A stretch of DNA of 35,617 nt, taken from the NCBI GenBank assembly GCA_022564475.1, contig JADFLJ010000004.1, forward strand, positions 1-35,617, written 5' to 3'. The stretch comes from Pseudomonadota bacterium (GTDB lineage: Bacteria > Pseudomonadota > Gammaproteobacteria > Steroidobacterales > Woeseiaceae). Each line of letters begins with the position of its first letter. Within the stretch, counting starts at the first letter, position 1. Below, piece by piece: positions 16,529-25,861 of the stretch. The position numbers were made by a program, and so were the translations under genes. The notes under the pieces were generated by a model. It did not search any database, had not been told where the DNA came from, and saw only the letters and a list, made by a program, of their open reading frames with translations.

Positions 16529-19318
16529 TTAATCCGATTCCTCGCCACGCGCGATACGAACGCCGCGCTCGTCGCTAATGATATGCAGGTCTTCTGTAAG
16601 CGTGAAGCCTTCAATATCGGGCAAATCGATGGACATCGTCGCCTTGGTATCAGCGTCCTCGACCTTCGCTCCCGAATTGAAGTAGATAATCTGCTTCCAC
16701 GTGCGCGTGGTGTTGTCGCCGAGAATCAGCAGCAGGTCGCCCGTCGATGACGACTCAAGCGCCCTCGCCGTGGCTTCCTGCTCGTCAGGAACGACTTCGA
16801 TGCGATCCGCCGAGACACCGAGCTCCAGCAATCGGTTTTTGAGCATGACCGCGACTTCGTCCTCGCCGCGACCGCGACGATTGTCGTCACAGCGACAAAT
16901 GAATCGATCGAAATGACCGGATGCAATCTTGGCGATTTCGCGAATGTCTTCATCGCGTCGATCACCGGGCGCTGCCAGGACAATGATTTTGTTGCCTTCG
17001 GCACCCATACGATCTACGAGACCACACATCGCACTAACGGCCGCGGGATTGTGCGCGTAGTCGAGAATGACGCGGAACGGATGTTCGTCGTAAATATTCA
17101 TGCGTCCCGGCGCCTGGAAGAAACTCGAATCGAAGGTGCGCAGTCCGTGTCGAATATCTTCGAGGCTGATGTTCATGTTGTACGCCAGTGCCGCTGCAAA
17201 CATTGCATTCTGAACGTTGTGCAACGCACGACCTTCAATCGTCGCAGGTATCAAATGCGTCCACAGCAAAGGGGTATGACTCTCGTTGTCGTAGATCGTA
17301 ATCATGTGCCCGTTCATGCCCTGCTCAAGCACGAAGGCCTGACCGCCGGCACGAATGTGCTGCTTCACGAGTGAGTGCGACGGATTCATCGTCACATAAC
17401 AAAGTTTCTCGGCCTTGGTGTAGTCGGCCATTTGCAGGCAGAGCGCATCATCAGCATTCAGGATCGCCGCGTCCTTGGCAATCTCGATTGGCACACGTTT
17501 AACTTCGGCCAGTTGCTCCAGCGTGTTGATACCGCGCAAGCCGAGATGATCCGCTGACACATTCAGGCAAGCACTGACATTGGCTTCCTGAAAACCCAGT
17601 CCGCTACGCAACAGTCCGCCGCGCGCCACTTCCATGACGGCTACGTCGACGGAGGGATCACGAAGAATCATGTGTGCCGACACGGGTCCTGTCATGTCGC
17701 CCGGCACGCTTAGATTACCGTCGATGTACACGCCATCGGTCGACGTCAAACCAACCGTAAGACCGGACAACTTGAGAATATGCGCCAGCATGCGCGCTGT
17801 CGTTGTCTTGCCGTTGGTACCCGTAATGGCGGCGATTGGAATACGACTCGGTGTGTCCGGTGGGAACAGCATGTCGATGACCGCGCCGCCCACATCACGC
17901 GGCGTACCCTCGCTGGGCGCGACATGCATGCGAAAACCCGGCCCCGCGTTGATCTCGCAAATGCCGCCGCCGGCATCGCGGTAAGACTCTGTGATGTCTT
18001 TGGTCAGAAAATCGACGCCGCCGATATCAAGACCGATCGCCTTGACTGCACGAATAGCCATTTCACGATTGTCCGGATGAATCACGTCGGTCACATCGAT
18101 TGCAGTGCCGCCCGTGGATAAATTCGCGGTCGATCGCAGATACACGAGTTCATCTTTCCCGGGCACGCTGCTGCGGTCGTAACCCAGTTTCTTCATCATG
18201 CGTTCGGCCTGATCGTCCAGTTCGAGGCGCGTCAGGACTTTCTCGTGCCCGACGCCGCGACGCGGGTCCGAGTTGACGATATCGACGAGCTCTTCAATCG
18301 AGTTTTTGCCATCACCCACAACGTGGCCGGGCACGCGTTTCGCGGCCGCAACCAGTTCGCCGTTAATTACGACAAGACGATGATCGAATCCTTCGATGTA
18401 ACTTTCGACCACGATCGAGCGACCGTGCTCGCGCGCCTTCTCGAACGCGACTTCAATGTCTTCGGGCGTGCGCAGGTCAATGGACACACCGCGACCGTGA
18501 TTGCCAGCGAGCGGCTTCATGACGACAGGATAACCAATTCGCTCTGCGGCGCGAACGCCTTGCGACGCCGTACGCACAATTATCTGCTTCGGAACCGGCA
18601 AGCCAAGATCGCGCAGAATCGAATTGGTCTCTTCCTTGTCCGACGCAAGCTCGACTGCGATGTTGCTCGTATTGCCCGTCGTAGTTGCCTGGATACGTTG
18701 CTGATAACGGCCGTAGCCAAACTGAACCAGGCTGTAGCGATTCAAACGCAACCAGGGAATGCCGCGATCTTCGGCAGCACTGACCAACGAAGCCGTGCTG
18801 GGCCCTAACGCTCGACTCTGCGCGTAGCGAATATAGGAGTCCCGTTCTTCAGCGAAATCCCAATCGTCGCTGGGTGCGTCTGACGGTTTGACCTCGTCCG
18901 GCAGCAAACTGTGAATCAAATTGAGTGCCAGTGCGCTCGCCTCGCGTCCAACAGCTTTGTCCTTGTACTGGAACACCATGTTGTAGTGTCCCGGCTGTCC
19001 CTCAATTGAACGTGTACGTCCGAACGTGACAGCCGAGCCCGCAACATTCTGCAGCTCGATCGCAACGTGCTCCATGACATGGCCGAGCCAGGTGCCCTCG
19101 TCCTCACGCATTCTGCGAACAAAGCCACCGGGCTCACGATAGGAACATCCGTGCTCGTTCAGGCCGGGCAGGAAATCGAGCAGCGGGCCAATGAACGCTT
19201 CGCCAAGTTTACCGGTTGGCCATTCTTCAAGTACGCCGAGATCGAGCACGTGGCGAATAACTGGAAAATGGGCGTAAACACTCGGCCCGACGAAGACGTT
19301 GGTACTGACGATTTTCAT
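16529..19318 (-). CDS. cphA: Cyanophycin synthetase
   Basis: N-domain GPLLDFLPGLNEHGCSYREPGGFVRRM; ATP-grasp YPVVMKPLAGNHGRGVSIDL; Mur ligase GTNGKTTTARMLAHIL, ARGGLLRSGLGF, LDYAHNPAAV; start MKIVSTNVFVGPS. Confidence 0.95.
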   Translation of the reverse strand: MKIVSTNVFVGPSVYAHFPVIRHVLDLGVLEEWPTGKLGEAFIGPLLDFLPGLNEHGCSYREPGGFVRRMREDEGTWLGHVMEHVAIELQNVAGSAVTFGRTRSIEGQPGHYNMVFQYKDKAVGREASALALNLIHSLLPDEVKPSDAPSDDWDFAEERDSYIRYAQSRALGPSTASLVSAAEDRGIPWLRLNRYSLVQFGYGRYQQRIQATTTGNTSNIAVELASDKEETNSILRDLGLPVPKQIIVRTASQGVRAAERIGYPVVMKPLAGNHGRGVSIDLRTPEDIEVAFEKAREHGRSIVVESYIEGFDHRLVVINGELVAAAKRVPGHVVGDGKNSIEELVDIVNSDPRRGVGHEKVLTRLELDDQAERMMKKLGYDRSSVPGKDELVYLRSTANLSTGGTAIDVTDVIHPDNREMAIRAVKAIGLDIGGVDFLTKDITESYRDAGGGICEINAGPGFRMHVAPSEGTPRDVGGAVIDMLFPPDTPSRIPIAAITGTNGKTTTARMLAHILKLSGLTVGLTSTDGVYIDGNLSVPGDMTGPVSAHMILRDPSVDVAVMEVARGGLLRSGLGFQEANVSACLNVSADHLGLRGINTLEQLAEVKRVPIEIAKDAAILNADDALCLQMADYTKAEKLCYVTMNPSHSLVKQHIRAGGQAFVLEQGMNGHMITIYDNESHTPLLWTHLIPATIEGRALHNVQNAMFAAALAYNMNISLEDIRHGLRTFDSSFFQAPGRMNIYDEHPFRVILDYAHNPAAVSAMCGLVDRMGAEGNKIIVLAAPGDRRDEDIREIAKIASGHFDRFICRCDDNRRGRGEDEVAVMLKNRLLELGVSADRIEVVPDEQEATARALESSSTGDLLLILGDNTTRTWKQIIYFNSGAKVEDADTKATMSIDLPDIEGFTLTEDLHIISDERGVRIARGEESD

Positions 19319-19322
19319 ATAA

Positions 19323-20147
19323 TTATTTTCCTGCGACCGCTTGGCGCGCCTCGATCTCGAAGCGCCCACCGGAAATCAAGATGTGCAGCTTGACGCCGAT
19401 CAGACTCACAGGCTCGCCACGGCGTGCCCGGTCCATAGAACTGTAACTCAGATCCGTTGGGTCGATAACGGTAATCCCGCCGCTTCCGACCACTTCGAAA
19501 TCATCGCCCGGGCGAATGAACGCCGCCGTGTCCTCATCCAGGCCAATGCCGACTGCGAAAGGGTTGTAGGCCAACGCAGTCAACAATCGGCCGATGCGAT
19601 CGCGCTGGCGAAAATGCTGGTCGATAATGAATTTGTTGGTCAGGCCGAGGCCCGGCGCCATCGTCACCATGGCCGGACTGGGCGTGCTGCCCTCGTCCCC
19701 GCCGGCGATCATGTGTTCGGGCATGAATGCTGCCCCGGCTGACGTTCCCGCGACATGCATGCCTGCCGCATTGCGACGACGGATACGCGTGGCGACCTCA
19801 GTACCGCCCAGGGTCGTCGACAATCGCAATTGATTACCGCCCGTCATGAACACACCGTCCGATCTATCGATGTAGTCCAGGTACTCGCTGCTCTGGCAGT
19901 CTTCGCGCGTCAGGAGCGGCAAAACCTTCGCATGCCGAACGCCCAGGCGCCGAAACAATTTTTCGTAGTTCCTGCCCGTGTCTTCGAGTTCCGACGCGGT
20001 CGGAATAATGCTGATTCGCGACGTCTTGCCACCGCAGATTTCCACGAAACGATCGAGGATCTCCGGATTATTGAGCTTTTCCTCGGCCCCGCCGATGGGA
20101 ATGATGTAACCACGTTCCTGATTGATGATGCTGTCTGCAGGACACAT
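19323..20147 (-). CDS. cphB: Cyanophycinase (peptidase S51)
   Basis: GYIIPIGGAEEKL, GVFMTGGNQLRL, HVAGTSAGAAFM; start ATG overlaps upstream stop (TAATG). Confidence 0.93.
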   Translation of the reverse strand: MCPADSIINQERGYIIPIGGAEEKLNNPEILDRFVEICGGKTSRISIIPTASELEDTGRNYEKLFRRLGVRHAKVLPLLTREDCQSSEYLDYIDRSDGVFMTGGNQLRLSTTLGGTEVATRIRRRNAAGMHVAGTSAGAAFMPEHMIAGGDEGSTPSPAMVTMAPGLGLTNKFIIDQHFRQRDRIGRLLTALAYNPFAVGIGLDEDTAAFIRPGDDFEVVGSGGITVIDPTDLSYSSMDRARRGEPVSLIGVKLHILISGGRFEIEARQAVAGK

Positions 20148-21319
20148 TAGTTCTTGCCTTCCATTTCAAACTGTCCGTATACCAGTTGTTGTTTGTTGCT
20201 GACGTGCCAGACACCGCCGAGCATGACGTCGTTGATCTCGTTGGCGTCGTCGAGAACGACGAAGTCGGCAGCGCTACCAACGCTGATCGTCCCCTTGCCC
20301 TTGAGTCGCAGCAATTTCGCGACGTTCTGTGTGAAGGCCGGCAGGACAGTTGCGAGATCATTACCGCTATCGAGCAGGCGCTTAAGTGTGTCCGCGATAG
20401 AAAGCGGATTACCAACGTCCATTTTGGTGAGCTCGCCCTGCTCGTTAAACTCGGGCAGGCAACCGCCGCCATCAGAACTGATCGTCACATTGGCAGCGGG
20501 CGCATCCGAATCCAGATAACGCAGCAGCGCCACATCGGCGGCCCAGCCAGCATCATCTTCCGCAACGGGGTATGCCGTGATATCGACAACACATCCGCGA
20601 CTGGCCAGCGCGACGGCTTCCTCGAACAAGGCTTTCTTGCGATTGACGTGCGTCGGATTAAATATTCGTGCCGGCAATTCCGTCTGCTCGAGTGCATCAC
20701 GGATAATTTGCAGACCTCGTTCGCCGTCACCGAGATGCAAGTGCAGAATTCCGGCCTTGCCTGTGATCATTCCTGCAACATGAACATCACTCGCGATTCG
20801 CAATATTTCATTGAGTGTGGGCTGACTCGAGCGATGGTCGCTCACGGCCAACTCGCCAACACCGATTATCGGATCAATAAAAACAATGTCGTCACGAACA
20901 CTGCCGGTCAGCGTCACCGGAGGAACATGGTAGCCGCCCGTGTGGCACCAGGCACTCATGCCTTCCTCGCGTAATGCGTGCGCCTGCGCCACGACCGAGC
21001 GCGTGTCTCTGGTCGTGTCGTCGGTACCCAGGACGCCAACAACGGATGTGACTCCAGCGCGTGTAAATCGAGATATTGGCACCGGTGGCACGCGGCTTGA
21101 GAAACCGGACTCTCCACCGCCGCCCGTTATATGCGCATGGCCATCGATGAAGCCGGGCAGCAATCGAAGGCCGTTCAGATCCGTCACCAGCAGGTCCGGC
21201 GCCGATACGTCGTCAGGATCGTTGACGATGGCGAGTACCTGACCGTTACCGACCAGCAGATGTCGAATCCCGAGGTCTTCAGGCGCGAAAACCTGTGCGT
21301 TGGCGAGTAAATGAAGCAT
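20147..21319 (-). CDS. iadA: Isoaspartyl dipeptidase
   Basis: LLPGFIDGHAHITGGGGESGFSSRVPP, GVTSVVGVLGTDDTTRD; start MLHLLANAQVFAPED. Confidence 0.88.
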   Translation of the reverse strand: MLHLLANAQVFAPEDLGIRHLLVGNGQVLAIVNDPDDVSAPDLLVTDLNGLRLLPGFIDGHAHITGGGGESGFSSRVPPVPISRFTRAGVTSVVGVLGTDDTTRDTRSVVAQAHALREEGMSAWCHTGGYHVPPVTLTGSVRDDIVFIDPIIGVGELAVSDHRSSQPTLNEILRIASDVHVAGMITGKAGILHLHLGDGERGLQIIRDALEQTELPARIFNPTHVNRKKALFEEAVALASRGCVVDITAYPVAEDDAGWAADVALLRYLDSDAPAANVTISSDGGGCLPEFNEQGELTKMDVGNPLSIADTLKRLLDSGNDLATVLPAFTQNVAKLLRLKGKGTISVGSAADFVVLDDANEINDVMLGGVWHVSNKQQLVYGQFEMEGKN

Positions 21320-21370
21320 ATTTTCGACCGCGAAAAAAAGGCGGCTATTGTACACTGCGCCTGCCCGAAA

Positions 21371-22207
21371 ATGGACACCATGACGATGACAGGCAATGAC
21401 GCACTCGGCCAGCACAGCAACTACGCGGATGAATACTCACCCGGGCTGCTGGTCGCCATCGCACGCGCCGAAAACCGCGCTGCGATTGGGCTGGGCCTGG
21501 ACCTGCCGTTCCAGGGGGTCGATATCTGGAATGCCTGGGAGTTAACCTGGCTGGAAAATAGCGGCCGGCCCAACGTCGCCACGCTGCAGCTGCGCGTGCC
21601 GGCAGAGAGTCCGAACATCATCGAGTCGAAGTCGCTCAAGCTATACCTGAATTCATACTCGATGAGCCGATTCGATACCGCACAAGACGTTTGCAGCAGA
21701 ATTACCAGCGATTTGAGCAGCTGCGCAGACGCCGAGGTCGTTGTATCTCTGGGGACGGCAGGTTCAGCGAGTGGCGCAAGCACCGAATCCCTGCCCGGCA
21801 ACTGCATTGACGATCTGGAGGTCGAATGCAAGCTGTGGGATGTGGACGCGAGCCTGTTGCAGGCTGACCAGGGCAATACTGTCAGCGCAGCGCTGCACTC
21901 GAACGTGCTGCGCAGCCTGTGTCCGGTGACGTCACAACCGGATTTTGGCAGTGTTCTGGTCAATTACGAGGGGCCGGAAATCGACCCCAAGTCCTTGCTG
22001 CGCTACATCGTGTCATTTCGGAAACACAAGGATTTTCACGAAACCTGCGTCGAACGAATATTCCTCGACATCAAAGAACGCTGCCGCCCGACCAAGCTGG
22101 CTGTCTATGCCCGCTTCCAGCGCCGCGGTGGCATCGATATCAATCCGTTTCGAGCCGATGCAGGAGTAGTCCTCGCCGACATCCTCCGGACGTCGAGCGG
22201 CTTGTAG
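21371..22207 (+). CDS. queF: NADPH-dependent 7-cyano-7-deazaguanine (preQ0) reductase
   Basis: WELTWLENSGRPNVATLQLRVPAESPNIIESKSLKLYLNSYSM, LCPVTSQPDFGSVLVNYEG, FHETCVERIFLDI, RRGGIDINPF. Confidence 0.93.
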   Translation: MDTMTMTGNDALGQHSNYADEYSPGLLVAIARAENRAAIGLGLDLPFQGVDIWNAWELTWLENSGRPNVATLQLRVPAESPNIIESKSLKLYLNSYSMSRFDTAQDVCSRITSDLSSCADAEVVVSLGTAGSASGASTESLPGNCIDDLEVECKLWDVDASLLQADQGNTVSAALHSNVLRSLCPVTSQPDFGSVLVNYEGPEIDPKSLLRYIVSFRKHKDFHETCVERIFLDIKERCRPTKLAVYARFQRRGGIDINPFRADAGVVLADILRTSSGL

Positions 22208-22342
22208 GAGCGGCTTCAGCCGCGACCATTGGCTGCGTCACAAGGCGCCGAAGGCGAGGTGGCGTAGCCACCGTCCCACCGAAGCGGACGGCTGTGTGAT
22301 GCAGCCACAGGTGCAGACTGTCGCGGCTGAAGCCGCTCCTAC
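22204..22342. repeat. REP doublet (REPIN-like / small MITE-like palindromic element)
   Basis: GTAGGAGCGGCTTCAGCCGCGAC (22204-22226) and GTCGCGGCTGAAGCCGCTCCTAC (22320-22342) are perfect inverted copies; internal nested GGCTGCGTCACA/TGTGATGCAGCC. Confidence 0.88.
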
Positions 22343-23238
22343 GGATTGTTAGTAGCCGGATCGTCCGTAGGCAGATCGCCGGTAGCCGGATCATCCGTAA
22401 CCAGGTCGTCCGTAGGCAGATCGCCCGTAGCGAGATCTTCGGAATCGATCTCGTGCCCCCAGTTTCTTTTTGCCTGCATATAGCGACGATTGTTTTCGCC
22501 CACACCGCAGACGTGTTTTACGGGCGTGATATCGGCGAGGCCGAATGCATTCAGGTCATGCACTTTCTTCGGGTTGTTGGTCAGTAAGCGGAACGGCTTG
22601 CCACCGACGAAATGCTTCAACAGCGATGCAGCGTCACCGAAGTCGCGGCTATCGTCGGGCAGGCCCAGGGAACGATTCGCCTGGTAGGTATCCTCGCCGG
22701 CGTCCTGCAGCAAATAGGTCGCAGCTTTCGCCCACAATCCAATGCCACGCCCCTCGTGACCCGACATATAGACGACCAGCCCGCCCTCATTGTCGTCATC
22801 AATTCTTTCCAGCGCCGCCTGCAATTGCGGGCCACACTCGCAGCGTCCCGAACCGAACACGTCGCCGGTCAGGCAGCTCGAATGCACGCGTACCAGTGGT
22901 TCTTTCCACTCTGCGGCCTTGCCAACCACGAGAACGCTGTTCACGGCCATCGACGAGGCCAGGCCGGCGAAGGACTCCTGCGCTTTTTGCGCCCGCAATT
23001 TATCCGCTAATTGGTGGATTCTCGTGAGTTCCGTGTTGCGTACGCAGGCATACCACTGCACGCTGACTTGCCGCTCTCCGACATCAAGCGGCAAGGGAAT
23101 GGGTCCCAGGATACTGATCGTTTGTCCGCTTCCGGTCGGGGCATCATCCGGCAGGCGCTGGCCCTCGCGGTCGATGCGGAACATTTTTCCCTGACTGACC
23201 AGGCGCTCACGAACAGTTGGGTCTATATAGCTGAACAT
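22339..23238 (-). CDS. ribA: GTP cyclohydrolase II with C-terminal acidic repeat tail
   Basis: VRVHSSCLTGDVFGSGRCECGPQL, YMSGHEGRGIGLWAK, RLLTNNPKKV; tail ATGDLPTDDLVTDDPATGDLPTDDPATNNP. Confidence 0.92.
   Translation of the reverse strand: MFSYIDPTVRERLVSQGKMFRIDREGQRLPDDAPTGSGQTISILGPIPLPLDVGERQVSVQWYACVRNTELTRIHQLADKLRAQKAQESFAGLASSMAVNSVLVVGKAAEWKEPLVRVHSSCLTGDVFGSGRCECGPQLQAALERIDDDNEGGLVVYMSGHEGRGIGLWAKAATYLLQDAGEDTYQANRSLGLPDDSRDFGDAASLLKHFVGGKPFRLLTNNPKKVHDLNAFGLADITPVKHVCGVGENNRRYMQAKRNWGHEIDSEDLATGDLPTDDLVTDDPATGDLPTDDPATNNP
22342..22431 (-). repeat. 15-nt coding minisatellite, six units
   Basis: Encodes ATGDL-PTDDL-VTDDP-ATGDL-PTDDP-ATNNP at the RibA C-terminus. Confidence 0.85.
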
Positions 23239-23299
23239 GGCGCGGATTATGACGGAATTGGCCTTATAGGGCTTGCTGACTTCAAGTTCATTAATTATA

Positions 23300-23323
23300 C
23301 TTACTGACCTTTCAGTCAGTAAG
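23300..23323. promoter_or_regulatory. Perfect palindrome, candidate TetR operator
   Basis: CTTACTGAC-CTTTCA-GTCAGTAAG immediately upstream of the tetR start at 23333. Confidence 0.65.
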
Positions 23324-23332
23324 AGAAAAACC

Positions 23333-23941
23333 ATGCCTGAGCCTCGCTACCAGCGCCGCAAGCAAGCCAGGCCACAGGAGATCACCGACGCCGCCTTCGC
23401 GGCGTTTGCCGAGAATGGCTATGCCGCGACGCGCGTAGAGGAAGTCGCCAAACGTGCCGGTGTCAGCAAGGGTCTGATGTACCTGTACTTCAAGACCAAA
23501 GAAGAACTCTTCAAAGCAGTTATTCGCAGTGTGGTCATGCGGCGCGTTGACGCGTTGATCGAGGTCGTTGAGGACACCGAGTTGTGCTCGGAGGATTTCA
23601 TGCGCGGCCCAATGGCCGATTTCATGAAGCAAGTGCCCGGCTCGCCCGTTGCCGTGGTCATCCGACTCCTGATTTCGGAGGGGCCGCGCCATCCCGAACT
23701 TGTCGATTATTACTACGAGAACGTCGTGTCCAGGGGGCTGGCCGCGATCACCCGATTCATTGACCGCGGCGTCAAGCGCGGTGAGTTTCGCAAAACCGAT
23801 GTGAGCGATTTTCCACAGCTATTCCTGGCACCAGTGATGCTCGGGATGATTTGGAAATTGCTGTTCGCGAAGCGCTCGCTCAATACCGACAAACTGATAG
23901 ACACGCAAATCGACATGATTCTCGCCTATATCAAGGCCTGA
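23333..23941 (+). CDS. TetR family regulator of the adjacent efflux operon
   Basis: EITDAAFAAFAENGYAATRVEEVAKRAGVSKGLMYLYFKTKEELF. Confidence 0.9.
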   Translation: MPEPRYQRRKQARPQEITDAAFAAFAENGYAATRVEEVAKRAGVSKGLMYLYFKTKEELFKAVIRSVVMRRVDALIEVVEDTELCSEDFMRGPMADFMKQVPGSPVAVVIRLLISEGPRHPELVDYYYENVVSRGLAAITRFIDRGVKRGEFRKTDVSDFPQLFLAPVMLGMIWKLLFAKRSLNTDKLIDTQIDMILAYIKA

Positions 23942-23954
23942 TCGGAGCAAGACG

Positions 23955-24923
23955 ATGCAACCAGCGAAAACACTCCTCACCACTTTGCTTTTTGGCGTGC
24001 TAAGCGCATGCACGCCCCCCGACAATGAAAATCGTGTCGTTGGTGAACTTGCGTCGGAGCGTATCGAGCTGTCGGCCGAGGTCGCGGAACCCATCGTCGA
24101 AATCCTTGTGGCCGAAGGTGAGGCCGTATCAGCCGGAGACGTTCTCCTCAGGCAAAATGCAGACCGTGCGAATGCGCGACTTGTGGAGGCGACCGCAGCG
24201 CTGGCGCAAAGCCAGGCGCGGCTGGATGAATTGCTGCGCGGCCCTCGCACAGAACAAATACGTGCGGCGCGCGCCAACGTCACTGGCGCCATGCACGACC
24301 TGGATTTTCGCAGCGCAGACTTCGAGCGGGCAAAGGAAGTGTTTGCGAAGAATCTTGCATCACCTGACACGCTGGATCGCGCCAAGGCCGCCTACGATGC
24401 CGCGGGAGCCAACTTGAGCCTCCGACGTGCGCAACTCGAGGAATTGCTGACCGGCACAACGGTCGAGGAACTGACGCAGGCGGAACAGGCCGTGCGCCAA
24501 TTTGAGGCACGGCGTGAACTTGCGTTAGTCGACGTCGACCGACACGAGATTCGGGCGCCCGTGGACGGCATCGCAGACAGTCGCCTGTTCGAGCTGGGCG
24601 AGCGTCCTTCGCCGGGGCAGCCATTGATAATCCTGCTGGCCGGTGAGCAGCCGTACGCTCGGGTTTACGTGCCGGAAAGACTGCGCGTCCGAATCAAGAT
24701 CGGGACACGCGCAAAAATATATGTGGATGGGCTGGAGAACGCGATCGAGGGCCGTGTCCGTTGGGTTGCGTCCGAAGCGGCATTCACGCCCTACTTCGCA
24801 TTAACCGAACGTGACCGCGGACGCCTGAGTTTCGTCGCGAAAATCGACATAACGGAAGATCGGGAACGGCTGCCGGACGGCGTGCCGGTCGAGGTCGAAT
24901 TTCTGCCGGGCAGCAATCAGTGA
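23955..24923 (+). CDS. HlyD/YbhG-like periplasmic adaptor, lipoprotein signal
   Basis: LLFGVLSAC lipobox; EPIVEILVAEGEAVSAGDVLLRQ lipoyl-like half; long coiled coil. Confidence 0.87.
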   Translation: MQPAKTLLTTLLFGVLSACTPPDNENRVVGELASERIELSAEVAEPIVEILVAEGEAVSAGDVLLRQNADRANARLVEATAALAQSQARLDELLRGPRTEQIRAARANVTGAMHDLDFRSADFERAKEVFAKNLASPDTLDRAKAAYDAAGANLSLRRAQLEELLTGTTVEELTQAEQAVRQFEARRELALVDVDRHEIRAPVDGIADSRLFELGERPSPGQPLIILLAGEQPYARVYVPERLRVRIKIGTRAKIYVDGLENAIEGRVRWVASEAAFTPYFALTERDRGRLSFVAKIDITEDRERLPDGVPVEVEFLPGSNQ

Positions 24924-25861
24924 ACAACGATTTCGCCATCGAAGCACGTGGCCTCAGCAAGTACTTCGGCGACGTATGTGCGGTGAACTCGCTCGATCTC
25001 AATGTTCCCCGCGGCCAGATCTACGGCTTCCTCGGCCCGAACGGCTCAGGCAAGTCAACGACCATTCGCATGCTCTGCGGTTTGCTTACGCCGACCAGGG
25101 GCAGCGCCACGGTGCTGGGAACGGCAGTACCCGAGGACGCAAAGTCATTGCGTCCCAGGATCGGCTACATGACCCAGAAATTCTCCTTGTTCGGCGACAT
25201 GACTGTCTTCGAGAATTTGCAGTTTATCGCCGAAATTTATTCGTATCCGGCAGCAAAACGCGCAGCTCGAATTGATGAGTTGCTCGAAAAATACGACCTC
25301 AAACAGCAGCGTAAACAAATGACCGGCACGATGAGTGGTGGGGAAAAGCAGCGCCTGGGCCTCGCCTGCGCTGTCTTGCATCATCCGGAATTACTGCTGC
25401 TGGATGAGCCTACAAGCGCTGTTGATCCACAAAGCCGGAGAGACTTCTGGGCCAACCTGTTTCGCATCGTTCAGACCGGCACAACGATATTGGTGTCAAC
25501 GCATTACATGGACGAGGCTGAACGCTGTCACCGCCTCGCCATACTGGACCACGGTGTGAAAGTCGCGGACGGAACTCCTCAAGACCTGCAGAACCAAACC
25601 GGGATGTATATTGTAGAAGTCATCGCCGGCGATCCCTATGCGGCGCAAGCCGCGATCCAGCCCTTGCCCGATGTTGCAAGCGTTACGCAATTGGGCGTGC
25701 GACTCAGGATATTGATTCCACAAACAATTGCGGATCCGCTGCCTCTCATCGAGCGGGCGCTGCATGCACAAAACGTCAGCGCAAAAGCAACGCTGGCAAC
25801 TGCGACGCTTGAAGATGTATTTGTCGCGGTGACAATGAAGTCCCCGGAACGCAGCACATGA
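24920..25861 (+). CDS. ABC transporter ATP-binding protein
   Basis: Walker A GPNGSGKST, signature MSGGEKQRLGLACAVLHHPELLLLDEPTSAVDP; 4-nt overlap with both neighbours. Confidence 0.93.
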   Translation: MNNDFAIEARGLSKYFGDVCAVNSLDLNVPRGQIYGFLGPNGSGKSTTIRMLCGLLTPTRGSATVLGTAVPEDAKSLRPRIGYMTQKFSLFGDMTVFENLQFIAEIYSYPAAKRAARIDELLEKYDLKQQRKQMTGTMSGGEKQRLGLACAVLHHPELLLLDEPTSAVDPQSRRDFWANLFRIVQTGTTILVSTHYMDEAERCHRLAILDHGVKVADGTPQDLQNQTGMYIVEVIAGDPYAAQAAIQPLPDVASVTQLGVRLRILIPQTIADPLPLIERALHAQNVSAKATLATATLEDVFVAVTMKSPERST

